DNA of 64,000 nucleotides from Hahellaceae bacterium (GCA_016716085.1 JADJWY010000023.1:124001-188000); one strand, 5' to 3'; positions 47,660 through 57,722 are shown, counted from the first letter of the stretch. Notes: generated by a model from the letters alone, not told the origin. Translations and numbers: made by a program.

Positions 47660-48420
47660 GGCCGCAAAACCTGCACCAGGGGATGCCCCAGTATCCCTTT
47701 TTCAACGTGTACGTCCACGTTAAACACGCGGGCAAGGACGTCCGCCGTCAGCACTGCTTCGGTCGGGCCTGCGGCCACCAGCCTGCCCCGATCTAATAAT
47801 GCGAGCTTGTTACAATAGCGTGCCGCCAGGTCAAGATCATGAAGAGCCGCTATCGCGATACCCCCCTGGTGGTCGATGCGTTCCCGCACCCAGTCCAGCA
47901 CGACCATGCGCCAATGTAAATCCAGTGCGGAGGTGGGCTCATCCAGCAGCAGCAGGCGGGGATTCCGTATGAGCGCCAGTGCCAGCCCGACCAGTTGGCG
48001 CTTTCCCCCAGATAATGAGTGCATCGGCGCCAGCGCCACCTCAGCCAATCCAAGTCGGTTGAGCAGTGATTCAATCAGGGCGCGCAGTTCCGCGTCAGTG
48101 AGCGCCAGTTTAAGCGCCCTGGCCGCACTCCAGAGCAATTCAAAGGGAAGTAACGCGGATTCCTGTGGCGGCGACTGCGGCATGTAGGCGACGTCCTTTG
48201 CCCAGGCTGATGGCCCGTATTGCCCCTGCGCCTTGCCTTTGTAAAGTATATTGCCCTGATAGGCATGCGTGCCCGACAGGGCTTTCATCAAGGTGGATTT
48301 ACCCGCGGCGTTAGGTCCCAGCAATCCGAGAATGTCGCCGTCTTCCAACACCGGGAGTGTGACGTCAAAGAGCCGCTGGCGGCGGCCGTAATGCACATTG
48401 ATGCCTTGAATTTGCAGCAT
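47599..48420 (-). CDS. iron-siderophore ABC transporter ATP-binding protein
   Basis: This 273-residue FecE/BtuD-type ATPase powers siderophore import. Walker A GLLGPNAAGKSTLMKAL, signature LSGGKRQLVGLALAL and Walker B LLLLDEPTSALD are intact. The last gene of the receptor-PBP-permease-ATPase operon, it starts 11 bases after the permease stop. The C-terminus is extended by a low-complexity tail that runs into the convergent ATPase remnant. Confidence 0.93.
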   Translation of the reverse strand: MLQIQGINVHYGRRQRLFDVTLPVLEDGDILGLLGPNAAGKSTLMKALSGTHAYQGNILYKGKAQGQYGPSAWAKDVAYMPQSPPQESALLPFELLWSAARALKLALTDAELRALIESLLNRLGLAEVALAPMHSLSGGKRQLVGLALALIRNPRLLLLDEPTSALDLHWRMVVLDWVRERIDHQGGIAIAALHDLDLAARYCNKLALLDRGRLVAAGPTEAVLTADVLARVFNVDVHVEKGILGHPLVQVLRPQLAPKSSLTALTSPSCSIK

Positions 48421-48431
48421 GATGAGTCGTC

Positions 48432-49466
48432 CTAGTGCGTGCGTTTCTGGTTGATGATCAGCAGGATGAAAAGTGGCACGCCAATCAGTGCCGTCAGTAT
48501 GCCAACCGGAATGATGACCCCTGGCAGCAGCGTCTTGGAAAGAACACTGGCCAGGGACAGTATGAGTGCAGCACAGAGGGCTGAACCCGGCACCAGCAAG
48601 CGGTGATCTTCACCCAGTAGCAGGCGTGCGACATGCGGACCGATCAGGCCAACAAAGCCGATGACACCCACAAAGCACACTGCAAATGCTGCCAGTATGG
48701 ACACCCTGAGAATGACCCAGAATCGCACCCGGTTGAGGTTTAAACCAAGGCTACCTGCATGCGCCTCCCCTGCCCGTAGCAACGTCAGCACCCAGACATG
48801 GCGCAGACTGAACGGTAGAATCACCAAAAAGCAGGTAGTCACTATCGCCACTTCCGGCCAACCGGCTTTCGTGAGGTTGCCTATGTTCCAGAATACAATG
48901 TCCTGAACGGCCTCTGCGCTGCCGATATACTGCATCGCCGCGGTGAGGGCTTCGCCGAGAAAAAAGAGGGCAATCCCGAACAGCACCACGTTCTCACGAC
49001 TACCGCCCATGGCTTGAGAAAAGAACAGAACCACCAGGCCACTGGCTAGCGCGAAGGATAACGCACACAGAGGCAAGAGAAAGGTGTCGTCCAACCACGG
49101 AAAGGATGGGGCGAAGACGATGGCGATGCTTGCACCGAGTGCTGCAAAAGAGGACACGCCCAGGGTAAACGGACTGGCCAGTGGGTTATTGAGCACCGTT
49201 TGGGTCTCGATACCGGCAAGACCCAGTGCTGCGCCCACGGCGAGTGCAATCAGTGCATCCGGCAGGCGAACATCGAAGAGAATGATGCGATAGCGAAGTT
49301 CCATGGACTCCGGTTGCCAGAGTCCGGCGATGATGTGGGCCAGATCCAGATTCGCGGGCCCCGCTGCCAGGTCGAGTAAGAGACTGACAATCAGGGCAAG
49401 CACCAGCGCCGCAAAGAGCACGGTGCGACGCAATACAAGGCGACGATATTGAAGCGCAAGCGTCAT
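48432..49466 (-). CDS. iron-siderophore ABC transporter permease (FecCD family)
   Basis: This inner-membrane permease of about 345 residues and ten helices forms a homodimeric channel. Typical blocks are GAALGLAGIETQTVLNNPLA, FWNIGNLTKAGW and FVGLIGPHVARLLLGEDHRL. The ATG at 49466 follows GGAAAC and overlaps the binding-protein stop; a longer start at 49499 is less likely. Only one permease gene is present, in contrast to fepD/fepG, so it probably works as a homodimer. Confidence 0.93.
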   Translation of the reverse strand: MTLALQYRRLVLRRTVLFAALVLALIVSLLLDLAAGPANLDLAHIIAGLWQPESMELRYRIILFDVRLPDALIALAVGAALGLAGIETQTVLNNPLASPFTLGVSSFAALGASIAIVFAPSFPWLDDTFLLPLCALSFALASGLVVLFFSQAMGGSRENVVLFGIALFFLGEALTAAMQYIGSAEAVQDIVFWNIGNLTKAGWPEVAIVTTCFLVILPFSLRHVWVLTLLRAGEAHAGSLGLNLNRVRFWVILRVSILAAFAVCFVGVIGFVGLIGPHVARLLLGEDHRLLVPGSALCAALILSLASVLSKTLLPGVIIPVGILTALIGVPLFILLIINQKRTH

Positions 49467-50593
49467 GAGTCGTTTCCAATGGTCGCAGTGCCCGACCACT
49501 CATAAGGTAAGAACTGCTGATAGATGTGGCGGAGGGTGGCCTCAGGATCGGCCTGCCTGAAGCGTTCAGGGTGTATCCATTTGGCGAACGCCTCTGCCGC
49601 CACAATGTTCAGCGGTGAGTTATAGAAGTCATGCCAGATCGCATAGGCGCGTTTGTTTTGCACCGCATCCAGGGCACCAAAGCCATCCTGTTGCAGGAAC
49701 TTTTGCAGTGTGGCGCGTGATACCTCCTGGCTAAGACCGGGACCCAACGCCACGATACGTTTGCCTTGTTGGGCCTCCTTCGCCGTTCCTGAGGCGGTGC
49801 CAATCCAGACCTCTGGATTTTCAACCAGAAGGTATTCCACCGTGTGCTGGGAAGTCGGTCCCGGCGAAATGGCGGCGGCTATATTTGTGCCGCCGGCCAG
49901 TTCAATGAAGGGCCCCAGCATACCGCTGGCCATGGCGAGACAACACTCAAAACGCCCCGGATGTGCCTGTAAAAAGACACGCGGGCGATGCGTGATCTCG
50001 CTCACGCCCTGTCGTATCGCCGCTAATTTCTCGCGGTAATATTCGAGGTATTGGCCGGTTCTCTCCGCTGCCCCGAAAACCTGGCCCAGAATCTCCAGCG
50101 AGCGCTGTGTGTTGCGGATTGGGTCCATGCGAAAGTCGATGAAGACGACCTTGATACCTGCCGACGCCAGTTGCCTCAATAGCTCCCCGTTGCGGGAGCC
50201 GGGTCCATGATCCTGAATACCAAACAGGGCGACTTCTGGCTTCAGGTCGATGATCGCTTCGACCGAAACACTGCTGTCATCCTGGCCGCCATAGAGCGGA
50301 ATATTGCGGACCTCAGGATAACGGGCCGCTATCTGGGCTTCGAGGTCGGGATACGTCCAGGCGATGGGCTGCATCAGACCGACGAGACCTGCCACTGGAT
50401 TACCCTCCCGCACCAGGCCCAGGGCCAGTGCATAGCGTCCTTCGCTAAGGATGAACGTTTTCGCCGGATGCTTCAGGGTGACCTGACGTCCGGCGATATC
50501 GGTAATACGGACGGGCTCAGCATGCAATCCTGCTGCGCACAGGCAGCAGGAGAGCAGTGTCAGCCAGACGATCAAGAAACGCTGTGACATCAT
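49463..50593 (-). CDS. ABC transporter periplasmic iron-siderophore-binding protein
   Basis: This is a class III periplasmic binding protein of about 376 residues. The signal peptide is RFLIVWLTLLSCCLCAAGLHA. The PBP fold follows: ITDIAGRQVTLKHPAKTFIL, LKPEVALFGIQDHGPGSRN and FIDFRMDPIRNTQRSLEILG. It starts within the receptor stop region and overlaps the permease start, so it is coupled in the uptake operon. Confidence 0.92.
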   Translation of the reverse strand: MMSQRFLIVWLTLLSCCLCAAGLHAEPVRITDIAGRQVTLKHPAKTFILSEGRYALALGLVREGNPVAGLVGLMQPIAWTYPDLEAQIAARYPEVRNIPLYGGQDDSSVSVEAIIDLKPEVALFGIQDHGPGSRNGELLRQLASAGIKVVFIDFRMDPIRNTQRSLEILGQVFGAAERTGQYLEYYREKLAAIRQGVSEITHRPRVFLQAHPGRFECCLAMASGMLGPFIELAGGTNIAAAISPGPTSQHTVEYLLVENPEVWIGTASGTAKEAQQGKRIVALGPGLSQEVSRATLQKFLQQDGFGALDAVQNKRAYAIWHDFYNSPLNIVAAEAFAKWIHPERFRQADPEATLRHIYQQFLPYEWSGTATIGNDS

Positions 50594-50595
50594 GA

Positions 50596-52707
50596 TCAAA
50601 GCTGGTATGCCAGCGTGACTTTGACGTTGCGACCGGGCTCATAGTCGAGCAAGTACAGGTCACCGAAGCGTGGGTGTGCCGACACCCCTGTTCTGGACGA
50701 TTGTGAGGCATAGTACTCATCGAACAGGTTGTCGATACCGGCGGTTAAGGTCAGACCTGAAACGCTTTCGGGTGACCAGCGGGCCGAGATATTGTGTACG
50801 ACATAGCCCTCCTTGCGATTGTCCTTGGTCGCGCCGTCCAGGTCCGTTCCGGCGGCCAGATCGTCGACCAGCAAGACATCCCAGTGCAGTGCCAGATCAG
50901 CCGCGGGAATCGCGTAGTCCACCAACAGACTTTGACTGTCGCCCTGCTCCCGGTCCAGTCGTGCCCCCTCTAAGGAGGCATATTCGGCAAAAGCTGAGAG
51001 CTCGCTGCGCGCGTTCGAGTAGGTGTAAAGCACACTCACCTGATCGATGTCGAAACCGATGAAGGCCTCAAATCCACGGATTTGCATGTCGCCGATATTA
51101 TCCTTGCCAGAGAAGGTGTCGGTTTCGGCGTAGTCGTAGATGTAATCATTGATATCCGTCTGAAACAGCGTGAGCCCCGTCTTAACACGGTCTGCGCCGA
51201 GAAGTGCGTCCTGAAACGCAGCGGATAGCTCATGGTTGAAACCGGTTTCAGCCTGGATGTCCGGGTTTGGCGTATCATAGAGTCCCGCCCCTACGAAGAC
51301 CTCACCAATTTCAGGGCCTTTGAATAATTGGGTCGAACTGGCTCTCAGCAGAAGCGACTGCGTGGGTTCATACTCAATCGCAAGCGCCCCGGTGAGATCC
51401 TCGAAGGTGTCGCTGACGACTTTTGAGTCGATATCATGGTGGTTGTAGCGTAATCCAGGTATGACGGCGAATGTCTGGGTCAGTCCAATCCGATCTTCCA
51501 CATAGAGGGCGGAACCTTTCGCTTCTTCGCTGGAGGTCTCGGTGGGACCGACCAGGTAATCCGCCTCAAAGTCAGTGTCATACTGAATGTATTCGATGCC
51601 GTATTTCAAGTCATGGCTCAGGCGACCGTCGATGACCGTGTTGGCCAGCAGGTTGAGACCGGTATTATCCGCGTTGCCTTTGATATAACCGGCGCTATCC
51701 GCAAATGGCGGAGACTGCAGAAATCCGGTTTCATCCCGCCATAACTGACTTTCATTGCGAAACAGCGTGGTTTTGACGAAGGTGTTTTCGCCGACTTCGA
51801 GCTCATGATTCAGCGTTATCGTGTCTCGCGTGAATTCCGTTGGATAGGTCAGCGGTGCATTGAGTCCATTGGCAATGGCCAGATCGGTCGCCAGGCCCAT
51901 GTCCGGGCGATAGCTGTAGTCACCCTTGTCTTCGTAAGCTTCGTAGCCCAGTGCCAGACGTTGCCCCTGGCTGACATCCCAACCGAACTTTATCAAGGCG
52001 TCATCCAGCTCGCCTTCCAAGCCCCTCACCTTACCGTCAGTGCCCGGTACAACCTGGCCATTGGCATCTTTAATTTGCCCCCCGCCAACCTCAAAGTTGC
52101 CGCGCTCAATCAGGTTGTAGTAGGCCAGAAAATCTAATGACTCCGTGAGCTGGCCGTAGCCGGTTGCTGAGTAGCTGTTAAAATTGTTCTCAGCATGCGT
52201 CGCCTGCACGTGGGCGCCTGTTCGCTGCCCCGGTCGCAGCAGCTCTTTGGCCTCTTTCGTTTCAAATCGAACAACGCCGCCCAGTCCACCGTTGATCACG
52301 GAGTTGTTGCCTACCTCGATCTCGGCCGACTTGAGGATGTTGGCATTGATCTGGAGGTTGCCCATGTGGTGATACATATAGGTATTCTGGTTCGCGCCAT
52401 CAATGCTGATGCGCAGATCCTTGTCGTCCATGCTGCGAATGGTGATCCGCTGGTTCAGCGAGTGCGCACCACCGACATCAACGCCCGGAATTACGCGCAG
52501 CAAGTCGCTGATATGGTCGGCCTGCTTCAAAGCCATCGCCTCGTCGTCAAGACGCATGGAACTGGACTTCACTTCGGTTCCCCATACTGCGACGGGTTCC
52601 AGGGTGGAGACTTCCTCGCTCGGTTCGACGACGGATGTTTGCTCGGCGTGAGCGAAGAGGCCTGTCCCCATGCTCAATAGCCCGACACCTACAATGACGT
52701 TTTTCAT
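50596..52707 (-). CDS. TonB-dependent outer-membrane receptor
   Basis: This 703-residue ferric-siderophore receptor has a signal peptide (MKNVIVGVGLLSMGTGLFAH), a TonB-box region, and a plug domain near residues 45-150 (LLRVIPGVDVGGAHSLNQRI, VINGGLGGVVRFETKEAKEL). A 22-strand barrel follows and ends VTLAYQL. The start is followed upstream by a Fur-box-like site shared with the AraC gene. Being first in the uptake operon and beside entCEBFA makes the native catecholate siderophore its likely ligand. Confidence 0.93.
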   Translation of the reverse strand: MKNVIVGVGLLSMGTGLFAHAEQTSVVEPSEEVSTLEPVAVWGTEVKSSSMRLDDEAMALKQADHISDLLRVIPGVDVGGAHSLNQRITIRSMDDKDLRISIDGANQNTYMYHHMGNLQINANILKSAEIEVGNNSVINGGLGGVVRFETKEAKELLRPGQRTGAHVQATHAENNFNSYSATGYGQLTESLDFLAYYNLIERGNFEVGGGQIKDANGQVVPGTDGKVRGLEGELDDALIKFGWDVSQGQRLALGYEAYEDKGDYSYRPDMGLATDLAIANGLNAPLTYPTEFTRDTITLNHELEVGENTFVKTTLFRNESQLWRDETGFLQSPPFADSAGYIKGNADNTGLNLLANTVIDGRLSHDLKYGIEYIQYDTDFEADYLVGPTETSSEEAKGSALYVEDRIGLTQTFAVIPGLRYNHHDIDSKVVSDTFEDLTGALAIEYEPTQSLLLRASSTQLFKGPEIGEVFVGAGLYDTPNPDIQAETGFNHELSAAFQDALLGADRVKTGLTLFQTDINDYIYDYAETDTFSGKDNIGDMQIRGFEAFIGFDIDQVSVLYTYSNARSELSAFAEYASLEGARLDREQGDSQSLLVDYAIPAADLALHWDVLLVDDLAAGTDLDGATKDNRKEGYVVHNISARWSPESVSGLTLTAGIDNLFDEYYASQSSRTGVSAHPRFGDLYLLDYEPGRNVKVTLAYQL

Positions 52708-52725
52708 TACAACCTCTTTCTATAT

Positions 52726-52752
52726 GAGAATGATTTGCATTAATGATAATGA
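52726..52752. promoter_or_regulatory. Fur-box-like site between TonB receptor and AraC genes
   Basis: GAGAATGATTTGCATTAAT matches the Fur consensus at 13 of 19 positions by hand count, and an overlapping AATGATAATGAAAAC extends it. It can serve both divergent genes. Confidence 0.6.
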
Positions 52753-52817
52753 AAACGCACAATGCTCGCTGTACATTCTGTTATGGAATATCGCCAATGT
52801 GTTATGGGAAAACACCA

Positions 52818-53639
52818 ATGCAAAATACCCGCCCGGGAGTGGCCGATGGCGTCTGTCTCTGTCGTGAATTTTCTGCCGGGCTCCTGGTGCACGCTATCGA
52901 CGGCATGGAGCCCGAGCACCAGGATGTCAGCATCGGGAAACCGCCAGGATTGACGATTTGCATCGTTCTGGAATCAGCGCGTTGTATTGCGTTATCGTCC
53001 GGCACACCCTATGAACTGATACGCCATTTTCGACAAGGGCGCCCCCTGCGCAAAATCATCGTTGCGGTCGAATGGGATTGGCTGGCACAGCGGCATGCAA
53101 ATTGTTCCGCGTCGCTGCAATGTATAAATGCGCTGAGGGCACAGTCGACCGGCTATTGGGAGTGGCCGGCATCTCCCCAGCTCGTCGGGCTGGGGGAGCA
53201 GCTGTTGGCCAGCACAAAGGCGCCGCCATTGATCCGTCATTTTCAGGTTGAAAGTCGTGCCCTGGACATTCTCAGCGATGCCTTACTTGAACTTGACCAA
53301 CAACAGGCGCAGCCGGTGACGCGGGGCATTGAAAGAGCACATGCCTATATTGAACGTAACCTTCAAAACATCAGCAGCCTTGAGGAGCTTGCCCGGCACG
53401 TCGGCATGAGCGTGAGTTCGCTGCAACGTCAATTCAAACAGACCTACCGGCAGACCGTGGTCAATTACCTCAGGCGGCGCAAACTGGAAATGGCGCGCGC
53501 TGCGCTGTCACGCGAGGATATGAGTATTGGCGAGGCAGCCTACATTGCCGGCTACAGCCATACCTCGAACTTTGTCACTGCCTATAAGCGTCAGTTTGGT
53601 CATACCCCAGGCGCTGTCGGGCAACACCCGACAGCGTGA
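52818..53639 (+). CDS. AraC family regulator of siderophore genes (PchR/AlcR-like)
   Basis: This regulator is 273 residues from 52818; an upstream ATG at 52743 would add 25 poorly structured residues and lie in the Fur site. The N-terminal effector domain is divergent. The C-terminal AraC domain is clear: IERAHAYIERNLQNISSLEE, LARHVGMSVSSLQRQFKQTY, AAYIAGYSHTSNFVTAYKRQ, FGHTPG. Such regulators activate receptor and synthesis genes when the siderophore is present. It faces the receptor operon and overlaps the MFS gene by 65 bases tail to tail. Confidence 0.9.
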   Translation: MQNTRPGVADGVCLCREFSAGLLVHAIDGMEPEHQDVSIGKPPGLTICIVLESARCIALSSGTPYELIRHFRQGRPLRKIIVAVEWDWLAQRHANCSASLQCINALRAQSTGYWEWPASPQLVGLGEQLLASTKAPPLIRHFQVESRALDILSDALLELDQQQAQPVTRGIERAHAYIERNLQNISSLEELARHVGMSVSSLQRQFKQTYRQTVVNYLRRRKLEMARAALSREDMSIGEAAYIAGYSHTSNFVTAYKRQFGHTPGAVGQHPTA

Positions 53640-54774
53640 TGATCAGGGTCAGCAAGGCGAGTCCGGCGACCGAGGCCGTTCCGGTGAGAGCACCCTCGCT
53701 GGCTGATCCGAGCATCACGCTGGCCACCAGTGCCGCGACCGTGATTGAAAAATCCTGGACCAGACTCTCCAACGCGAGATAGCCGCCCCGCTCGTGTGCG
53801 GCTGGCGCGGTGGACGTCAGCGCCGCAAGTGCCACCCCACGCCCCGCATTCCCGGCCATGAAACAGATGAAGACCAGCGCGACTGGCAAACCGGCCCAGC
53901 CCAACCACGGCGATAACCCGATGACGGTGGCGATACCGGTCAGCAGTGCCGGGCGCAGCGCACCATATCGGTCCGTCATGCGTCCCAGGATCTGGACTGT
54001 CAGCATTGCAGCGAGCCCACCCAGCAGATAAAGCAACCCCAGAGACTCGCGTGGAACCCCCTGATTCAGAATGAGGAAAGCCGAGAAATGCGGAACGACC
54101 AGAAACGCACAGAATTGACTGCCGGCCTGGATCAGGCAGGCAGCGCGGATCTGAGGCTGAGCCAACAATGACAAGGGTGACAGGACGCGATGCTGCCCCT
54201 TTTTTACCGGAGGCAATGCGGGCAGCAGATACCACCCACACATCCACACTAACAGGCCCAGGCCTCCTACCGTGATGAACGGTAAGGACCACCCACCCCG
54301 TTGCGCAAGCTCCAGTGCCAAGGGCACGCCGGCCACGGCAGCCAGCGAGAAGCCCATCATGACGCAGGCGATGGTACGACCCCGTTTTTCAGGCGGAGTC
54401 AGGTCAATAATGATGGCCATCCCGACTGCAATCGCGGGACACCCGGCGAATCCGGTTAAGGCTCGCAAAACCAGGAGACTCAGGAGGTTGTTTGCCATCG
54501 CCGTCAGCAGCGTGAACAGCGCCATGAGGCCGAAGCAGAGCAAAAACGTTTTCCTGCGCTCAAAGCGATCCAGCCATCGGATCGCCAGCAGACCGGCCAA
54601 CATGGATGCGGCCGTGTAGGTGGCCGACACCCACCCTAAAGACTCGGCGGGAAAACGAAGAGCTCGCACCAGATCCGGCCCCAGCGGCATGGGCATCATA
54701 AAATCCAGAATAAACACAAATTTGACCGCGGCGATCAGGAAGATGGCGCGTGTTGGAGTAGAGAAAGACAGCAT
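53575..54774 (-). CDS. MFS transporter, probable siderophore exporter
   Basis: This 12-helix major-facilitator protein of 399 residues opens FLIAAVKFVFILDFMMPMPL and has the motif-A region RWLDRFERRKTFLL. It lies next to and divergent from entC, with a Fur-box-like site in the shared promoter region. By position it resembles EntS/exporter genes of catecholate clusters, but the sequence is a general DHA1-type drug transporter, so export of the siderophore is inference. Confidence 0.82.
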   Translation of the reverse strand: MLSFSTPTRAIFLIAAVKFVFILDFMMPMPLGPDLVRALRFPAESLGWVSATYTAASMLAGLLAIRWLDRFERRKTFLLCFGLMALFTLLTAMANNLLSLLVLRALTGFAGCPAIAVGMAIIIDLTPPEKRGRTIACVMMGFSLAAVAGVPLALELAQRGGWSLPFITVGGLGLLVWMCGWYLLPALPPVKKGQHRVLSPLSLLAQPQIRAACLIQAGSQFCAFLVVPHFSAFLILNQGVPRESLGLLYLLGGLAAMLTVQILGRMTDRYGALRPALLTGIATVIGLSPWLGWAGLPVALVFICFMAGNAGRGVALAALTSTAPAAHERGGYLALESLVQDFSITVAALVASVMLGSASEGALTGTASVAGLALLTLIITLSGVARQRLGYDQTDAYRQ

Positions 54775-54830
54775 GTAGGCGAGACGTTTAATCCAAATGA
54801 TTCATGTGATGTTAATAATAATTGCTTGTT

Positions 54831-54849
54831 GACAATGATTATCATTTGC
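54831..54849. promoter_or_regulatory. Fur-box-like site upstream of entC and the MFS gene
   Basis: GACAATGATTATCATTTGC matches 15 of 19 positions of the Fur consensus by hand count and is the best site in the window. It lies 52-70 bases before the entC ATG, in the divergent promoter region. Confidence 0.75.
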
Positions 54850-54900
54850 ATAACTATAAATCTAAATGACCACCCGAACAAGCAGGCAGGACCGTTCCAT

Positions 54901-56088
54901 ATGCTTTTTCTTCAGGATTCTCCCTTGAGCCCCGCTCACGCGACACTTGATTTTCAACCGGGCGACACGCTCTTTATTTCGCCCCGCAGCGCACTGATGA
55001 CGCGCGGTATAGCGGCCGAGATAATCGCGCCTGATGTGGCAGCGCTGCCTGCATGCGCACGAAGCCTGATGGACCAGGCCCGTTCAATGGGATGCTGGAA
55101 CGCCATCATGATGGGGGCCATCCCCTTCAGTCGCACCTCACCGGCCCGTGTTTTCATTCCTGAAAACCAGCGATTCATGCCAACGTCAACAGCCGCCCAC
55201 GCGTCTGATCGGCGACAAAAGGCCACAACCTGCATGGGGGTTTCGATGAATCCCACGCCTGCTCGCTATTGTCAGCTGGTGGCCGATGCGGTGCAGGCGA
55301 TTGAACAGGGTGAGTTCGAGAAGGTGGTTCTATCCCGCTCATTGACCATCGAGGCTGAACTCAACCTGAGCAAGGTGCTGCAAACGCTGGCGCGACGCAA
55401 TCCGCAGGGCTATACCTTTGCGGTTGACCTGGCCACAGAGGGCAAGGGCTACCGGACGCTTGTCGGCTCCAGTCCTGAGCTACTGTTGTCGAGACGGGGG
55501 CATCAGGTCATCTCAAATCCCCTGGCAGGCTCATTGCCACGCAGCCTCAATCCGGCTGAGAACCTGCGCCGAAACCAACGTCTGCTCGCGTCGGCGAAAG
55601 ATCGACACGAACATGCCCTGGTGGTGAATTCCGTGGCGGACGCCTTGCGGCCCTTCTGTCGCCACTTGCATGTTCCCGACACCCCCTCGGTGCTTGCCAC
55701 ACCCAGCATGTTGCATTTATCGACAGAAATACGCGGCGACCTGATCGACCTGAACACCTCGTCACTTGAAATTGCACTGGCTTTGCACCCCACCCCGGCC
55801 GTGTGTGGTCATGCGACGTCTTCAGCCCGACAGTTCATCGAGCAACATGAAGGCTTTGACCGTGGCCTGTTCACGGGGCTGGTCGGCTGGTGCAATCTGG
55901 ACGGGGACGGCGAATGGGCGGTGACTATTCGCTGTGCTGAAGTCGGTGATCGATTTGCCACCCTCTATGCGGGTGCTGGCATCGTTGCCGGGTCTGATCC
56001 TGAGCTTGAACTGGCCGAAACCACGGCCAAATTGCGCACCATGCTCGGTGCCATGGAACTTGATCGGGTGTTGGGGCCAACCGCATGA
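54901..56088 (+). CDS. entC: isochorismate synthase (EntC/DhbC)
   Basis: This 395-residue enzyme converts chorismate to isochorismate, the first step toward 2,3-dihydroxybenzoate. The chorismate-binding fold shows EFEKVVLSRSLTIEAE, GSSPELLLSRRGHQVISNPL, PAVCGHATSSARQFI and FDRGLFTGLVGW. I start at 54901 (MLFLQDSPL); the longer frame from 54826 would cross the Fur-box-like site. The stop overlaps the next start (ATGA), the first link in a tightly coupled operon. Confidence 0.94.
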   Translation: MLFLQDSPLSPAHATLDFQPGDTLFISPRSALMTRGIAAEIIAPDVAALPACARSLMDQARSMGCWNAIMMGAIPFSRTSPARVFIPENQRFMPTSTAAHASDRRQKATTCMGVSMNPTPARYCQLVADAVQAIEQGEFEKVVLSRSLTIEAELNLSKVLQTLARRNPQGYTFAVDLATEGKGYRTLVGSSPELLLSRRGHQVISNPLAGSLPRSLNPAENLRRNQRLLASAKDRHEHALVVNSVADALRPFCRHLHVPDTPSVLATPSMLHLSTEIRGDLIDLNTSSLEIALALHPTPAVCGHATSSARQFIEQHEGFDRGLFTGLVGWCNLDGDGEWAVTIRCAEVGDRFATLYAGAGIVAGSDPELELAETTAKLRTMLGAMELDRVLGPTA

Positions 56089-57722
56089 CTGAATCGGCAC
56101 CTCTGCTTGACGGGTTTGTCCCCTGGCCAGACGACAGTAGCGAACGCTTCCGCGCATTAGGGCTTTGGAAGGGCGAGTCCCTGGGGGATTTGCTGCGCAA
56201 CAGCGCCGCTCATTACCCACAAAATCTGGCCTTAATCTGCGGCGACCGTCGCTGGCGCTATCTCGAATTCGATCAGCGCGCAGACGCGCTGGCGAGAGGA
56301 CTCCGGCAACTAGGGTTGAAGCCTCATGATCGTGTGGTGGTGCAGCTACCCAACATCGCTGAATTTTACCTGGTCTGCTTCGCATTGTTCCGGCTCGGGG
56401 TTATCCCGGTCTTTGCCCTACCCGCTCACCGACGGACAGAGCTGGCACACTTTGTAAGCATGAGCGAGGCGGTTGCCTATATTACGTGTGACATGGACGC
56501 CGCCTTCGACTATCGGCAAATGGCACGGGAAATACAGGCGCAACATCCCCTGCTGAGCCACATCATCGTGCAGGGCGAAGCCCAGGAATTTAGCGCACTG
56601 GAATCACTCTTTCTCGACGGCGGCCCAGTCGATCACATCACTCATCCCGCAGACGTTGCCTTTTTACAGCTTTCAGGTGGCAGCACTGGCCTGCCCAAGC
56701 TGATTCCGCGCACTCACGACGACTATGCCTACAGCGTCCGCGAAAGTGCGCAGCTCTGCGCACTCAATGACACCAGCGTGTATCTCTGCGCCTTACCCGC
56801 AGCGCACAATTTCCCGCTGAGCTCACCGGGCAGTTTTGGGGTGTTTTACGCCGGGGGCTGCGTGGTGATGGTCCGACACCCGGCACCGGAGGTGTGCTTT
56901 CCGTTAATTGAAACTGAGCGCGTGACGATTACAGCACTCGTCCCCCCCATCGCCCTGCTTTGGCTCGACTCTGCGCGTCGACAGCCCCATGATCTTTCCA
57001 GTTTAACGCTGCTGCAGGTCGGCGGGGCGCGATTTGCCCCTGAAGCCGCCAAACGGGTAAGGACGGAACTGGGCTGCACGCTTCAGCAGGTGTTTGGTAT
57101 GGCGGAAGGGCTGGTCAATTACACGCGGCTGGAGGACGGAGAGTATTTAACCACTCATACTCAGGGTTACCCCCTCTCACCTTATGACGAGATCAAAATC
57201 GTGGACGATGGGGATTGTCTCGTGCCTCCGGGTGAGCCGGGCCATTTGTTGACACGCGGCCCCTATACGATACGCGGGTATTACAAGGCGCCCGAGCACA
57301 ATCAGCGCAGCTTCACCGACGACGGATACTACCGGACCGGCGATATCGTGCGACGTCTGGCCACTGGACATCTGATTGTAGAGGGGCGCGCCAAGGATCA
57401 GATTAATCGCGGTGGAGAGAAAATTGATGCCGCAGAAGTTGAAAACCACCTGATGGCCCACCCCTCAGTGAGGGATGTCGCGCTGGTTGCCATGCCCGAT
57501 GCCTGGCTGGGGGAAAAAAGCTGTGCATTCATTTTGCCGTGCAGCTTCGATGAAAAACCACGCCGACAGGATCTGCTTATCTTCCTTAGGGCACGCGGAA
57601 TCGCCGCATACAAACTGCCTGATCGAATTGAATACCTCCCACAGTTACCGAAAACCGGCGTAGGCAAAATCGACAAACGTGCGCTACGCGACTCTCTTAC
57701 GAAAACAGGAGTTCACCCGTGA
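56085..57722 (+). CDS. entE: 2,3-dihydroxybenzoate-AMP ligase (EntE/DhbE)
   Basis: This 545-residue stand-alone adenylation enzyme activates 2,3-dihydroxybenzoate and loads it on the aryl carrier domain of EntB. Motifs: FLQLSGGSTGLPKLIPRTHD (P-loop-like), CALPAAHNFPLSSPGSFGVF, QVFGMAEGLVNYTRLED, YYRTGDIVRRLATGHLIVEG and the catalytic Lys in LPKTGVGKIDKRAL. The arrangement matches EntE rather than acyl-CoA synthetases. It overlaps entB by ATGA-type coupling (GTGA). Confidence 0.94.
   Translation: MTESAPLLDGFVPWPDDSSERFRALGLWKGESLGDLLRNSAAHYPQNLALICGDRRWRYLEFDQRADALARGLRQLGLKPHDRVVVQLPNIAEFYLVCFALFRLGVIPVFALPAHRRTELAHFVSMSEAVAYITCDMDAAFDYRQMAREIQAQHPLLSHIIVQGEAQEFSALESLFLDGGPVDHITHPADVAFLQLSGGSTGLPKLIPRTHDDYAYSVRESAQLCALNDTSVYLCALPAAHNFPLSSPGSFGVFYAGGCVVMVRHPAPEVCFPLIETERVTITALVPPIALLWLDSARRQPHDLSSLTLLQVGGARFAPEAAKRVRTELGCTLQQVFGMAEGLVNYTRLEDGEYLTTHTQGYPLSPYDEIKIVDDGDCLVPPGEPGHLLTRGPYTIRGYYKAPEHNQRSFTDDGYYRTGDIVRRLATGHLIVEGRAKDQINRGGEKIDAAEVENHLMAHPSVRDVALVAMPDAWLGEKSCAFILPCSFDEKPRRQDLLIFLRARGIAAYKLPDRIEYLPQLPKTGVGKIDKRALRDSLTKTGVHP

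Noticed and set aside
52743..52817. Longer AraC N-terminus starting at 52743
   Set aside because: It would begin inside the Fur-box-like site and adds 25 residues without recognisable structure.
54826..54900. Longer EntC N-terminus starting at 54826
   Set aside because: The extension overlaps the best Fur-box-like site; the ATG at 54901 fits the family.
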